In this document: piece after piece, positions 29,791 through 40,113 of the stretch
Layout: every line of letters begins with the position of its first letter
Position numbering within the stretch: position 1 is the first letter of the stretch
Assembly: GCA_016719925.1 (NCBI GenBank)
Contig: JADJYC010000002.1
Location: 620,001 to 684,000, forward strand
DNA from: Crocinitomicaceae bacterium
GTDB lineage: Bacteria; Bacteroidota; Bacteroidia; Flavobacteriales_D; Crocinitomicaceae
Length of the DNA stretch: 64,000 bases
Reading direction: 5' to 3'
Notes under the pieces: model-generated
Database searches by the model: none
The model's input: the letters and a program-made list of their open reading frames with translations, nothing else
What the model was told of the DNA's origin: nothing
Position numbers and translations under genes: made by a program

Positions 29791-30499
29791 GAATATTTTC
29801 TGATTCCACAAGACCTTCGTTTCTGAAGCGCAAAAACAATTGAATCAACGCAACCACGTCTTTCTGACAATAGCTGACAATGCGCTTCAGGTCCTTGTCT
29901 TCATAATAAACACGCGCAACGTCAGCGCCTGAAATATCATCTTTTGGAGTTGGTATTTTGAAAATATGACAAAGCAAACTCAGCGAAGTATAATGTTTAT
30001 AATCACCAAACTTCCATAATTCCATGGTGTCAAGATGCGCAATTTCCCAGGGCTTTTTTCCGGCAATGTCCAACACTCCTGGCAAATCAATTCCATGAAT
30101 CAGCATTCTTCTTGCAACGAATGGAAAGTCAAACTCTTTGGCGTTGTGTCCGCAAAGAATGTGATTTGGTGAATTATAATGGCTGTTGAGTAGTTTTGCA
30201 AAGTCCATCAGCAGTTGTTTTTCATCATCACCAGAAAAAGATTTTAGCCTTATTTCTTTACCATGGGGCTTATCATGTAAAATGCCGCATGAAATACAAA
30301 TGATTTTTCCAAACTCAGCGTAAATTCCCGCTTTCTCATAAATATCAGCAGCCGACTGACCGTCTTTTTGCTGGAATTTAGTCTTTGCATCAAACAAAGC
30401 CGCACTTGCGGCATCCAACTCCTCAAACCGGTAAGTTTCCGGCACTGTCTCAATATCCAGAAATAAGATTTTTTCCAGATTCAATTTTTGTAATTGCAT
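29783..30499 (-). CDS. Predicted 3'-5' exonuclease (PolB-like DEDDy)
   Basis: 238 residues. The three exonuclease motifs are visible: LFLDIETVPE (Exo I Asp/Glu), CGHNAKEFDFPFVARRM (Exo II) and YCQKDVVALIQLF (Exo III Tyr...Asp). This is the stand-alone DNA polymerase B exonuclease-like family (PF10108 type), not a polymerase. Role in nucleic-acid repair or processing is inferred from the family. Followed by an overlapping lipoprotein gene. Confidence 0.85.
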   Translation of the reverse strand: MQLQKLNLEKILFLDIETVPETYRFEELDAASAALFDAKTKFQQKDGQSAADIYEKAGIYAEFGKIICISCGILHDKPHGKEIRLKSFSGDDEKQLLMDFAKLLNSHYNSPNHILCGHNAKEFDFPFVARRMLIHGIDLPGVLDIAGKKPWEIAHLDTMELWKFGDYKHYTSLSLLCHIFKIPTPKDDISGADVARVYYEDKDLKRIVSYCQKDVVALIQLFLRFRNEGLVESENIHE

Positions 30500-30683
30500 G
30501 CTCTTTTAGTTGTAAAGGTAAAAGCGGAACACTGTATGGCTTAGAAATTATGTCAAATGTTTTCCAACAAGCCCTTGTGTTTTGTTATTTACTCTGTTTA
30601 AATCTTGTTGAATCATGAGCTAAAACATTCCTAAATACCCGTTCATTCTCAAAGTTTATTATATTTAATTACAATCTTCAATA

Positions 30684-31130
30684 ATGTTCGATATGAGCCA
30701 TAAATGTTTGTTAATCTATTCGGTTCTAATTGCGGTTTTTTGCTCCTGCAAAAAAGAGACTTGCAATGATTCTGTTCAAAATCAGGATGAGTTGGAAGTT
30801 GATTGTGGCGGAGTATGCGGCTATTGCCCTCAAGGAACCTCTTACAGTCTGCACGCACAGTTCACTTCTGAGAATTCGTTAAAAGTCACGTTTGATAATT
30901 CGTCTTCGGATATAAACAATATGATTTGGTGGATAGAGGGAGGTTCTGAAATAAATTATGCAGTATCGGGTTATGACGACGTCAATGGAATACAGACGTT
31001 TGAATCTTGGAGCAACTCTATTGAGTCTGACGTGAATATATCTTTTAGCGGAAGTGGTTCCGCTTTATTGGAAATCTATGAAAATGGTTCTGATTCCCCC
31101 ACGAAAACTAAGAATATAAGTTGGAATTAA
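30684..31130 (+). CDS. Lipoprotein with Cys-rich motif
   Basis: 148 residues with a lipoprotein signal (LIYSVLIAVFCSC|KKE). The Cys motif CNDSVQNQDELEVDCGGVCGYC matches the short repeat found in Bacteroidota adhesins and lipoproteins (C-N-x-x-x-QNQDE-x-x-x-DCGG-x-C-x-x-C), which probably forms a small disulfide module. The rest is a beta-sandwich of about 95 residues. An alternative start is Met4. Its stop overlaps the convergent gene by 4 bp. Function unknown. Confidence 0.65.
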   Translation: MFDMSHKCLLIYSVLIAVFCSCKKETCNDSVQNQDELEVDCGGVCGYCPQGTSYSLHAQFTSENSLKVTFDNSSSDINNMIWWIEGGSEINYAVSGYDDVNGIQTFESWSNSIESDVNISFSGSGSALLEIYENGSDSPTKTKNISWN

Positions 31131-31537
31131 ATCACCACCCCTTTCTTATTAATCAAAGGCACCAGCTTCATGTTTTCATCAGTGATTGACTCCGCCAGAA
31201 AAATAAACTTTTTATCAAGAATTTGATTGTTTTCATAAAAGCTCACCCAATATTCATTGCTAAGGCCAAAAACCTCTTCCATAATGGGCTCTATTTTAGC
31301 AAATGACATTGGGTCCATATCGCCAATAAAATGTCTTAATGTTGATGTTTTAATTGATTCGCCGGTGATTGCGTTCTCACCATATCCCTGAGATGAAACA
31401 AGCGTGTTGCGAATAATATGATTTTTTAAATTAATCAAATAGACGTTATAAACTTCCACTGTCTTTTCATCATTCCATTCTTTTACAACGGCAACGGCAA
31501 TGTTTTCTACTTTAGGTATGTTGATGTCTGATTTCAT
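31127..31537 (-). CDS. Conserved hypothetical cytoplasmic protein
   Basis: 136 residues from ATG 31537 (MKSDINIPKVENIAVAVVKEW). The open frame extends to 31579, but that part overlaps the arm of an inverted repeat and the A8 leader directly precedes 31537. No signal peptide or TM. Segments such as VYNVYLINLKNHIIRNTLVSSQGYG and ITGESIKTSTLRHFI look like a compact alpha/beta domain of the Bacteroidota 'phenylalanyl-tRNA synthetase subunit alpha'-annotated small proteins, but I cannot confirm a family. Located after the serine hydrolase. Confidence 0.6.
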   Translation of the reverse strand: MKSDINIPKVENIAVAVVKEWNDEKTVEVYNVYLINLKNHIIRNTLVSSQGYGENAITGESIKTSTLRHFIGDMDPMSFAKIEPIMEEVFGLSNEYWVSFYENNQILDKKFIFLAESITDENMKLVPLINKKGVVI

Positions 31538-31544
31538 TTTTTTT

Positions 31545-31645
31545 GAGCCATCAGGCAATAGGCAGAAGCCATGTGCCAAGCGTCAGTGTGTGTATAGAAT
31601 ATTAAATAAATCCTTGAATAATCATTGCCTATTGTCTGATGGCTC
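31545..31645. repeat. Inverted repeat, 20-bp arms, ~60-bp loop
   Basis: GAGCCATCAGGCAATAGGCA at 31545-31564 and TGCCTATTGTCTGATGGCTC at 31626-31645 are reverse complements with one mismatch. The element fills the gap between the serine hydrolase and the next minus-strand gene, 7 bp from that gene's ATG. No clear target-site duplication. It could be a MITE-like remnant or a structured leader. Confidence 0.65.
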
Positions 31646-31657
31646 TTGTTATTTGTC

Positions 31658-32885
31658 CTATTTCCCGCCTACCTGCGCCATCAGGCTCATACCAATGTTG
31701 ATGTATTTTGGCAGTTCCTGATAATGACCCTCGAGGGCATCGTCTTTTTTATCTTCTGTATTTACCCAATTTGGTTCGGTGTTGCCGCCTGTTCTCACAA
31801 TTACCAGATCTTTTTCAGGGATAGAAATAATATACTGACCACGCATACCTCTGAAATAAGTCACTTCATAAGGCATGCCGGTATAAATCCAGTACTGATA
31901 ACCATAAACATTGTTTGGTTTGCCGTCACCCTTTTTGAGAGGTGCAAGCGTACATAAATCATTGATCCAGGCCTCGTTCACAAGCTGGGTTCCATTCCAG
32001 TTCCCACGATTATTAACCAATTTTTCCCAGTCTCAAAAAATCTCGGGAAGTTGCATACATACAACAGAATGCTTTCTCAGTGCTGCTCTCATCCCCGGCC
32101 AAACTCCACCAGGCATCACTCTCAGCACCCATGGGTTTCCACAATTTTTCAGATGCATATTCTGACACATTTTTTCCTGTGGCTTCAGCAAGAATATACA
32201 TCAGCACCTGTGTGTCACCACTTTTATACCGAAATGTTTCTCCCGGCGCCTCTTCAATTGTTCTTCTGTTTAAGGATAAATCCCTGTCATCTGTATCATA
32301 ATACAATTCTGCCACATCACAAAAAGGACTGACATAACTTTCACTCCACGAAAGACCCGTGCTCATAGTAAGTACATGACGTATGGTGATGTTTTTTTTC
32401 TCATCGTCAAACTCCGGCAAATAATTGGCAACGGGCTCATCAATTGATTTGATATATCCTTCTTCAATTGCAACACCAATCAAAATAGCCACAACTGATT
32501 TTGCCATGGAGAACGAATTTCCATATACATTTTCTCCGTGCTCTCCCCAGTATTCTTCATAGATGAGTGTATCATTATAGACAACAAGAAAAGAGGCGGT
32601 ATTCAGGCGTTCCAGCAAGTCTCTTTCTTCCTTTGATAAGGCAAGTTTTCCCAGATTTTTATGTTCAGGCCAGGGCTGTGGCTGACCCATTTCTACTTTT
32701 CTGTTGTTGAATACTTCCAGATCGTAAATAGATGGTTGGACTTCTCCTTTCAGGTAAGTATTTGCAATGCCTTTGTAGATGTAATATCTGCCGGTAATTA
32801 CAATTGCAATATTAAATCCTACCAGAAAAAGCAGAATAAAAATCAAAAACCACTTAAAAAACTTCTTAATAAATCTCATTGTCAA
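31658..32885 (-). CDS. Serine hydrolase, beta-lactamase/class C family (1-bp frameshift)
   Basis: 408 residues after removing one extra A at about 32018 (GGGAAAAATTGG), which joins RDFLRLGK to LVNNRGNWNG. There is an N-terminal TM anchor (about 9-31, FFKWFLIFILLFLVGFNIAIV) and the catalytic SxxK in FSMAKSVVAIL. Further class C features are TMSTGLSWSES, FRYKSGDTQVLMYILAEA and KLWKPMGAESDAWW. Family members are penicillin-binding-protein-like peptidases or esterases; substrate unknown. The ATG is 10 bp from the stop of lipB on the same strand. Confidence 0.85.
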
Positions 32886-32894
32886 AAACGATGA

Positions 32895-33599
32895 TTAAAT
32901 ATAATCGAAATCAAATACATTGGCCATATTAATCTTCAGTGATTCTCTTACTTCAGCCATATTCAAAGTCTTGCCTAATTCAAGCTGCATGGAGGTCACG
33001 GCCTTGTCTGTAATTCCGCATGGAACAATGTGATTAAAATAGGACAAATCAGCATTTATGTTTAATGCAATTCCATGCATGGTTACCCATCTGGAGCTTT
33101 TGACACCCATTGCACATATTTTTCTTGCTTTGGAAGTTCCGCCGTCAATCCAAACCCCAGTCAAACCATCAACTCTGCCTGCAGCAATTCCAAATTCACT
33201 GAGCGTCAGAATTACAGCTTCCTCCAGATAACGCATGTACTTGTGTATATCCGTAAAAAACTGGTCCAGATCAAATATTGGATACATCACCAATTGTCCG
33301 GGACCATGATAAGTTATGTCTCCACCTCGATTAATTTTATAGAAAGAAGCCTGATAATTTTTTAAACCATCTTCATCGATTAATAAATGGGAATCTTCTC
33401 CACTTTTTCCAAGTGTGAATACGTGCGGATGTTCGCAAAAAATCAAATGATTCTCAGGCAAATTCGATAGCAAACCGTTTGAGTTGTGTTCACGAACCGC
33501 AAGTTTTTGGTCAATTATACTCTTGAAGAGTTTTTCCTGATAATCCCAGGTCTCTTTATAATCTTTTAAACCCAAATCTTCACTTCTTACAGCCGGCAT
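32895..33599 (-). CDS. lipB: Octanoyl-[ACP]:protein N-octanoyltransferase
   Basis: 234 residues. Signature RGGDITYHGPGQLVMYP is present, with the catalytic Lys in ARKICAMGVKSS and the catalytic Cys in HIVPCGITDKAVTS. HVFTLGKSG lies N-terminal to these. It transfers octanoate from ACP to lipoyl domains, the first step of protein lipoylation; lipA is not in the window. The start follows a TAACTTTG box by 4 nt. It is divergent from the cytochrome c peroxidase gene. Confidence 0.93.
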   Translation of the reverse strand: MPAVRSEDLGLKDYKETWDYQEKLFKSIIDQKLAVREHNSNGLLSNLPENHLIFCEHPHVFTLGKSGEDSHLLIDEDGLKNYQASFYKINRGGDITYHGPGQLVMYPIFDLDQFFTDIHKYMRYLEEAVILTLSEFGIAAGRVDGLTGVWIDGGTSKARKICAMGVKSSRWVTMHGIALNINADLSYFNHIVPCGITDKAVTSMQLELGKTLNMAEVRESLKINMANVFDFDYI

Positions 33600-33603
33600 A
33601 ATG

Positions 33604-33611
33604 CAAAGTTA
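33604..33611 (-). promoter_or_regulatory. -7 element directly before lipB
   Basis: Minus-strand TAACTTTG ends 4 nt before the lipB ATG (TAACTTTG-CATT-ATG). The transcript would be leaderless or nearly so. Confidence 0.45.
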
Positions 33612-33683
33612 GTGAATGGATATTCAAAAAAAATCTGTCAAATCACAATTAGCCAACATTTATCACCAACCAAAAAACAGCAA

Positions 33684-34804
33684 ATGCGTAAATTTGTACA
33701 AGTGAAAGTGTTGTCAGGTAAACCGGTATTCAATAATTTAACAAGCCTTCTGGTGTTTGCAATACTTTTGTTTCCTGCAGAAAAGATCCAAAAATTGAAC
33801 CCGCTACTACCACGCCTTATTCATTTGATTATCCAGAAATAATTACAGACTATTTGCCACCCATTCAGGTTCCACAGAACAATCCAATGACAGAAGAAGG
33901 AGTAGAATTGGGGAGAAAACTATTCTTTGATGAGCGTCTTTCCGGCAATAATACGCAGTCATGCGCAAGCTGTCATTTTCCATCAGCATCATTTTCAGAC
34001 ACTACTGCTTTCAGTAAAGGCATCGACGGCTTTTTAGGAAACAGAAACGCCATGCCAATTATTAATCCGGGATGGATGAATAAATTATTTTGGGACGGCA
34101 GGGCTGCGTCTATAGAAGACCAGGCCTTACAGCCAGTAACTAATCCAATTGAAATGCATGACTCATGGCCTAATGTTTCTCAAAAACTTCAAGCTGACGG
34201 GCTTTACCCGGCATTATTTAAACAAGTATTTGGCACAGATCAGATTGACTCCGTATTAGTGAGCAAGGCTCTTTCACAATTCATGCGAACTTTGATATCT
34301 GGGAGCTCACCTTTTGATAAATATTTGAAAACCGGAAACAGTGGCTGGAATACAACAGATGAACAATTAGCTTATGAGGGCTTTACCATCTTTATGGATG
34401 AAACCAAAGGTGATTGTTTTCATTGTCACGGCGATGCCTACAACCCGCTCTGGACAGATAATTCTTTTCATAATAACGGATTAGACGCAGTGTTTGCAGA
34501 TAACGGTCTGGGTGCAATTACTGGTAATGCATTCGATAACGGAAAATTTAAAACACCCACACTAAGAAATCTTGTATTCACAGCCCCATATATGCACGAC
34601 GGGAGATTTCAAACCTTACAAGAAGTAATTAATCACTACAGCACCGGCTTGCAAAATTCTGCCACCATTGATCCGCTGATGAAACACATATCAACCGGAG
34701 GAAGTCAGATGAATCCTGCAGACAAAAACAAACTGCTCATGTTTTTAATTTCACTTTCTGACAGCAGTTTTGTAAACAACCCAGAATTTCAAGACCCAGG
34801 GTAA
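33684..34804 (+). CDS. Di-heme cytochrome c peroxidase, lipoprotein (1-bp frameshift)
   Basis: Starts at ATG 33684. One T is missing near 33767 in CTTTTGTTTCC; restoring it gives the lipobox FAILLFVSC|RKDP and continuous reading into the peroxidase, 373 residues. The two c-type haem sites are CASCH (in QSCASCHFPSASF) and CFHCH (in GDCFHCHGDAY). NAMPIINPGWMNKLFWDGRA and the C-terminal TAPYMHDGRFQTL are typical of CcpA/MauG peroxidases. It reduces hydrogen peroxide in the periplasm, anchored by lipid. Confidence 0.92.
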
Positions 34805-34886
34805 ATTCAGAGCGGGAGCGGGGAACGAGCGAATTATATTTAGCAGATTAACGGAGAGTGAATGTGAAAAAACTGCAATAAAAAAC

Positions 34887-34914
34887 AAAGGCTTTAACAG
34901 TTGTTAAAGCCTTT
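34887..34914. terminator. Strong bidirectional terminator hairpin
   Basis: AAAGGCTTTAACA and TGTTAAAGCCTTT form a perfect 13-bp stem with a minimal GT loop, flanked by A-rich and T-rich sequence on each side. It lies between the convergent peroxidase and htpX genes. Confidence 0.8.
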
Positions 34915-34934
34915 ATCCTGTTATCATTTTAAAA

Positions 34935-35864
34935 TTATACCTGTTCAAGGAAAGCAATTCTTTTCTGAATTGGCGGATGTGTTGCAAACAAACCGGCTAC
35001 AGCAGAAAACGCGTTTGCTTTAGGCTCATTGGAAATGAACATTCCTTTTACATCACTGCTGGTAACCTCTTCCACTTCAGAGTGACCTGAAATTTTTCTA
35101 AATGCACTCGCAAGAGCGTCGGGTCTCTTTGTCATTTCAGCAGCAGCGGCATCAGCCATAAATTCACGTCTGCGTGATAAGGCGAAACGGAAAATAATTG
35201 TCAGCAAATACACCAGCGCGCTTACTATTAAAATAACAGCAATAACGCGGCCGTCTGATTTTTTTCTGTCTCCTCCTCTGTGCCCGCCATATACAAGCGT
35301 GCGGAACAAAACCTGAACAATAAATCCAAGAATTCCTACAAAGATGATTGACACAATCAGGAGCCTAACGTCTTTGTTGATGATATGTGCAAGTTCGTGA
35401 GCGATCACTCCTTCCAGCTCAGCATCATCCAGTGTGTCTATTATTCCTCTTGTTAAAGTAATAGTGAATGTTTTTTCATTGATACCGCTGGCAAATGCAT
35501 TCAGTGCTGATGTTTCAATGATATTAATCTTAGGCATTTTTCTGCCTTGAGACATACAGAGGTTTTCCACCAGGTTGTAAACACGCATGTTGTTTTTGCG
35601 ATCAAGCGTGTGTGAGCTGGTTGCATATTCTATCATTTTTGAATTAAATAAAAACGCAATTACAAACCATACAGCTACACCGGCAGCAACCAGTGGGGCA
35701 ACCTGCAGAAAAGCGTCTGTCTGTTCTTGTTCCCAGGTGAACTCACTGAGAATAAAAATCACAAGCCAAACTCCTGCAAGAATAAGCGTTGGAAAACCAA
35801 TCAGCAATAAAGTTGATTTAAAATTATTGCTGCGTATCTGACTATATAGACCTACGTAAGCCAC
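34935..35864 (-). CDS. htpX: M48 family membrane metalloprotease HtpX
   Basis: 309 residues with two N-terminal TM helices (about 20-40 and 50-70), the zinc motif HELAH (VIAHELAHIINKD) and two more TM helices downstream (LLIVSIIFVGILGFIVQVLF; VIAVILIVSALVYLLTIIF). The third ligand is the Glu in RREFMADAAAAEM. HtpX removes misfolded membrane proteins. It follows lemA by 5 bp on the same strand; this lemA-htpX pairing is widespread. Confidence 0.92.
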   Translation of the reverse strand: MAYVGLYSQIRSNNFKSTLLLIGFPTLILAGVWLVIFILSEFTWEQEQTDAFLQVAPLVAAGVAVWFVIAFLFNSKMIEYATSSHTLDRKNNMRVYNLVENLCMSQGRKMPKINIIETSALNAFASGINEKTFTITLTRGIIDTLDDAELEGVIAHELAHIINKDVRLLIVSIIFVGILGFIVQVLFRTLVYGGHRGGDRKKSDGRVIAVILIVSALVYLLTIIFRFALSRRREFMADAAAAEMTKRPDALASAFRKISGHSEVEEVTSSDVKGMFISNEPKANAFSAVAGLFATHPPIQKRIAFLEQV

Positions 35865-35869
35865 AAAAA

Positions 35870-36436
35870 TTAGAATTTAATTTCAGGTGCTTTGTCCAGT
35901 TCTTCGCGTTGTACAACGCCCAGATCAAAATAAGGCTCCTGGCTGAATTTGAACATGCCCGCAATAATATTGCTTGGAAATTTCTGTACTTTATTGTTTA
36001 ATTCTTTTGTTGCAGAATTGAAGAATCGACGCACAGCAGCAAGTTTATTTTCAATGTCAGACATTTCTTGCTGAAGCTGCATAAAGTTCTGATTTGATTT
36101 CAAATCAGGATAAGCTTCCATTTGCATTGAAAACTGAGACATTGCGCCTGACAAAGCAACTTCTGCCGCAATTTTATCATTTACTGTTCCTGCAGACATT
36201 GCACGAGCTCTTGCCTGCGTTACTGCAGTTAAAACTCCTTTTTCCTGTTCAGCATAACCTTTTACCGTTGCAACAAGCTGAGGAATCAAATCGTGTCTTT
36301 GTTTAAGCTGAACATCAATATCCGCAAATGCGTTTTCACGATTATTTCTTAGTCCTACTAATCCGTTGTACATTGAAATCAGCATAATGATCAGAAGCAC
36401 AACAACGCCTATGGCAACCCATAATCCAATACCCAT
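35870..36436 (-). CDS. lemA: LemA family protein
   Basis: 188 residues. A single N-terminal TM helix (about 5-25, VAIGVVVLLIIMLISMYNG) is followed by the conserved LemA coiled-coil region (NRENAFADIDVQLKQRHDLIPQLV and a RRFFNSATKELNNKVQKFPSN segment). The biochemical function is unknown, but lemA is commonly linked with htpX, as here (5 bp upstream of it). Confidence 0.93.
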   Translation of the reverse strand: MGIGLWVAIGVVVLLIIMLISMYNGLVGLRNNRENAFADIDVQLKQRHDLIPQLVATVKGYAEQEKGVLTAVTQARARAMSAGTVNDKIAAEVALSGAMSQFSMQMEAYPDLKSNQNFMQLQQEMSDIENKLAAVRRFFNSATKELNNKVQKFPSNIIAGMFKFSQEPYFDLGVVQREELDKAPEIKF

Positions 36437-36515
36437 AATTTTTGGTTTTAATTTTAGAAGCGAAAGTTAGCTAAAAAATCAAATAGTTCGACAGAAAGAT
36501 CAAACCGTCAACGGA

Positions 36516-37529
36516 TTATTGAAAGAAAACTTTTTCAATAAGATGATTAGCCTTTACAGCATAAACGCCTGCAGCAACAGGACGATCGAGCGTGATAACA
36601 ATCCATTTTTCATTATCCAGAACACGCTTTTCAGAATGTATTACCGCTCCGCTCATACCGGCAAAAATCAACTCAACTTCTCCATCAATTGATTCTGAAA
36701 AATAAATTACTATTGTATGTCCAGAAGCGTTTGCACTGTTCATTACCAGTAATTGCTGGTCAGTATAAAATTGGCCATTAGAAACTACTCTGGTTTCAGA
36801 ATATGAATGTGCTCCATTCATGTCCACTTGTTTTAATCTGTAATAGGAAAGCCCAAGCAAAGGGTTTCTGTCTTCGTCATGATAATCAATCAACGTATTT
36901 GAGTTTCCGGCCCCATCATGCCAGATAAGATTCTCCCAGTTGTAACCGTCAACGCTTCTCTGTATCCAGAAATAATCATTGCCTTCTTCAGAAGCAGTTG
37001 ACCAATCAAGATTTACAATTCCTTCTGATAATTCTGCTGAAAAGCCTAACAATTCTATTGGTAAAGAACAGGCCTGACAAAGAATATCAGGACCAGTCAT
37101 CATTCCGCAGTCAGGAGGAGGCGATGCGCCACCGCAACCCGCAGACCAATAATCAGTGCCACCAATGGAAATAATATTTGAACTGCCGCCGCCACCGCCT
37201 GTTTGCAAGCCACCACCAGCATAAATCATTACAAAAGATCCATTCGGCAGATCAAGTTTTTTTCCTGTTTGAAAATTTAAAGCGCCACTGACAAATATTT
37301 TGGTTGCCGGGCAAGCAGTCAAATTAACTGAAACAGTAATTAACACAGCAATACCAGCAGGAATTATAATAGAATCGTAACAAGGCGTACCATCAGGCAC
37401 CGCCATTCCGCCCCAGGTATCAGTCTGATTCCAGTTGCCACTTTGTGTTGCGGTAACAGATGTGCTGAAAGAATTTTCAGATGAAAATAGCAGCGTCAAG
37501 ATCAAAAAACCGGAGTAAAGTAATCTCAT
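36516..37529 (-). CDS. Secreted protein, likely T9SS-associated, with fibronectin-like C-terminal region
   Basis: 337 residues with a signal peptide (LILTLLFSSENSFS). A beta-helical N-terminal part (VTATQSGNWNQTDTWGG, FVSGALNFQTGKKL) is followed by Cys/Pro-rich linker and then the Bacteroidota segment LPIELLGFSAELSEGIVNLDWSTASEEGNDYFWIQRS-like domain. The C-terminus (RPVAAGVYAVKANHLIEKVFFQ region) resembles a T9SS type A sorting domain. Adhesin or surface enzyme function is possible, but no catalytic motif is visible. Confidence 0.65.
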   Translation of the reverse strand: MRLLYSGFLILTLLFSSENSFSTSVTATQSGNWNQTDTWGGMAVPDGTPCYDSIIIPAGIAVLITVSVNLTACPATKIFVSGALNFQTGKKLDLPNGSFVMIYAGGGLQTGGGGGSSNIISIGGTDYWSAGCGGASPPPDCGMMTGPDILCQACSLPIELLGFSAELSEGIVNLDWSTASEEGNDYFWIQRSVDGYNWENLIWHDGAGNSNTLIDYHDEDRNPLLGLSYYRLKQVDMNGAHSYSETRVVSNGQFYTDQQLLVMNSANASGHTIVIYFSESIDGEVELIFAGMSGAVIHSEKRVLDNEKWIVITLDRPVAAGVYAVKANHLIEKVFFQ

Positions 37530-37627
37530 TAAATCGGGTTAGATCAGACTAATTTACGTCAAAAATTGCACCAAGGTTGTCTTTTTACCAGATTTTCGCG
37601 GATTTTTTTTCTCCCAACGTTTGGCAA

Positions 37628-39966
37628 TCAATCTTTGTTCAGCTGTTTTTTAAAGGACCGGAAGTACCACAGACCAGCGGCCAATATAAAAAAAAACCCG
37701 CCACCACCAATCAGCAAAGCCTTTGTCCAGTAAGCCTTTTCAGCTTCGCTATGCAGAAAACTCCTGTATGCATTAGAGGCCTCTCCGGGATTGCTTTTTT
37801 CATTGACCCATGCCGCAGCCGAACTGCTTGAGTCAGGATGAACCAATGCCAGAGAAAACGTTTCTTCCCCATGCAAATATTTTGAATAAGGCAAATAACT
37901 GAGTGAGTCAACAAGAAATCCTTCAGCATCATATAAACAAATTTTCTCTCCTTTTTTTGAAAGACCAAAATCCATGTTTCCAATTGAAACAGAACCCAAA
38001 GACTTAATTCTATCAGCAAATTCACAAACAACAATAAATCCACCCGCCTTTAAAACAGTGCCGGCAGGAATTTTAAATCCGTCTTTGTACTTGCCATCTG
38101 TAAAAACCCAACCGCTTATGTCAATATCGGTTTTTGAGTAGTTAAATACTTCAACCCAGTCGCCGCTTGAATCAGATTCATGCTGAAAGAAACAAATTTC
38201 ATTAAAAAACACGCTGTCTGTAAAATCACTCTTTCTTTTTGGCTGAAACAAAGGAATAAACTCTGCGTCTTCAGTCAGCAATACAGAAATGCTTTGCGTC
38301 TTTTCATTTCTGTTCTTCCAGCCGACAAACTCATAATCATGCTCAGGTGTTGCTGTTAGAGTAACGGGGACGCCTTTGAAGTAAACGCCGTCTACAAAAT
38401 TTCGTTTAATTTCCAAAGAATTTAAAGTCACCTTACCCTGTTCTTTTCCGGGAAAATAAACACTTACGTATGCGGTATCAGTGAGCGCAAATTTCTCCAT
38501 GATAAACTGCCTCAAATAGTAAGGTCTTTTTATAATAAAAGTCTTAAGAACAGCAACATTTTCCTCCCATGATTTCATGGTTGAACCCCATCTTTTCTGA
38601 TGAAAAGGAATTTCTGTGCGGATTCCGTCCGCAATTTTATTCATTAATCTTACCGCCGTATCAGGGTGATAAACCGTGTTCAGCTGATCAGCAAACGTAT
38701 TAATGTATTGCGTTTCCAGTTTTTTATTTGACAACAGACTTCTGATAATAAATGTAGACCACGGCGGATCAGGCCATATTTCATTGTTCACAGAGGTAAA
38801 TTTTTTCAGGGTATTATTCATGTAGCCCTTTGGATTGTTGTTTCCAAGACCCATTTCTGTGTCATAAAAAATCCATCTCCAGCGTGAAGAATCATTCCTT
38901 TCTTTATAGTACCGGATGTTTCCGCCCGCATCTCTGTTATCAGAATAAACCTCTGCAATATTGTAAGACATATAATTTTCAATGTCCATAAACTTGCGCA
39001 ACTCCTCTATGACATTATCATTTGACACGTCTTTTGTTGCCAGATAATTAAGCAGGTATTTATATTGTTTGGATGTTCCGTGTTTAGCGCCGTCTCTGTG
39101 TTCCATTAAATCAACATTGTCTTTGTCAACTCCAAAATTATCTTCCAGATAATGCTCGTTAATTTTTTCTCTTAGATTCTGTATTCCCCAATATTCTCCA
39201 TTCAAAAAAAAACAACGGCGGGACGATATTCCTGAATAGCTAGTCCTGTAGGTTTTGCAAGCTGAGTCATAAAAGCATCACGAAAATGAGTTTTACCAAA
39301 ATCACCACCTGCGTTTCTCAAAATAAAAGACTTGTAAGAATCCATTTCTCTTTCAGGAAAAATCGGGTAATCAAATTTCTTTTTTCCATAACGGTCTCTG
39401 GCAATTACATACAATGATTTTTGAGGCAATCCCTTACTGAATCCACCAAAAACTCCAATTCCTGCAACCTGATTAAAAGCGCATTCTCCGGTTGGCTCAT
39501 ACATTTCAACATTGGCTCTTTTTTCCCAGTCATACCAAAAGTTGGCGCCCAGATAAGGGGGAACAGTATCTGCACAACATCCTTTCACATAAATACCGGA
39601 GGTAAAATCCCAAAGATTTGCAGGATTTGTTGTGATAGAAACAACGGGCAGTGAATAAGCCCTGTCACAGAAATAAGAGTTGGTAATTATCCTGGATGTA
39701 CCGCCATCTCCATAAGCAATCGCTCTTATTACGGCCACCTTACTTACGGCAATAGGTTTTGTGTATTTCATAGAGCCGGAGCCAGGCTCAGAGCCGTCTA
39801 ACGTGTAATAAATTCTTGCATTTGGAAGATCAGAAGACAATACTACGCTTACAGGCTTGGTATAAATTCCACCAGCAGGCTCAAACACAAGCTTTGTTGA
39901 GTCGGCCTGAGAAAGCAAACCCAAAGGAATCATTAGGACCAGAAGCCAAAAACACTTTTGCATCAT
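37628..39966 (-). CDS. CotH-family surface protein with chitobiase-like and lamin-tail domains (1-bp frameshift)
   Basis: 779 residues after repairing one base at the A-run about 39205-39215 (frame ends RPAVVFF and resumes NGEYWGIQNLREKINEHY). N-terminal signal peptide, an Ig-like chitobiase C-terminal domain (about 25-90, VVLSSDLPNARIYYTLDGSEP), then the CotH kinase-like core (FVLRNAGGDFGKTHF, LNGEYWGIQNLREK, MEHRDGAKHG). Next an LTD lamin-tail domain (EVFNYSKTDIDISGWVFTDGK), and finally a C-terminal TM helix with a basic tail (FFFILAAGLWYFRSFKKQ). CotH proteins in spores phosphorylate coat proteins; kinase activity here is inference only. Confidence 0.82.
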
Positions 39967-40113
39967 TGTATTTAAACCAAAGGTAAAGGAATGGTTTTAA
40001 TTGAAATCAGGCAGTAATGAAGATTTATCAGAAGGCGTGGTTTGACAATTATTTGCGCGGGCCGAACAATTTGGCATTTTATTCGTAATAAAAACCACTA
40101 AAGATTTATTGAT

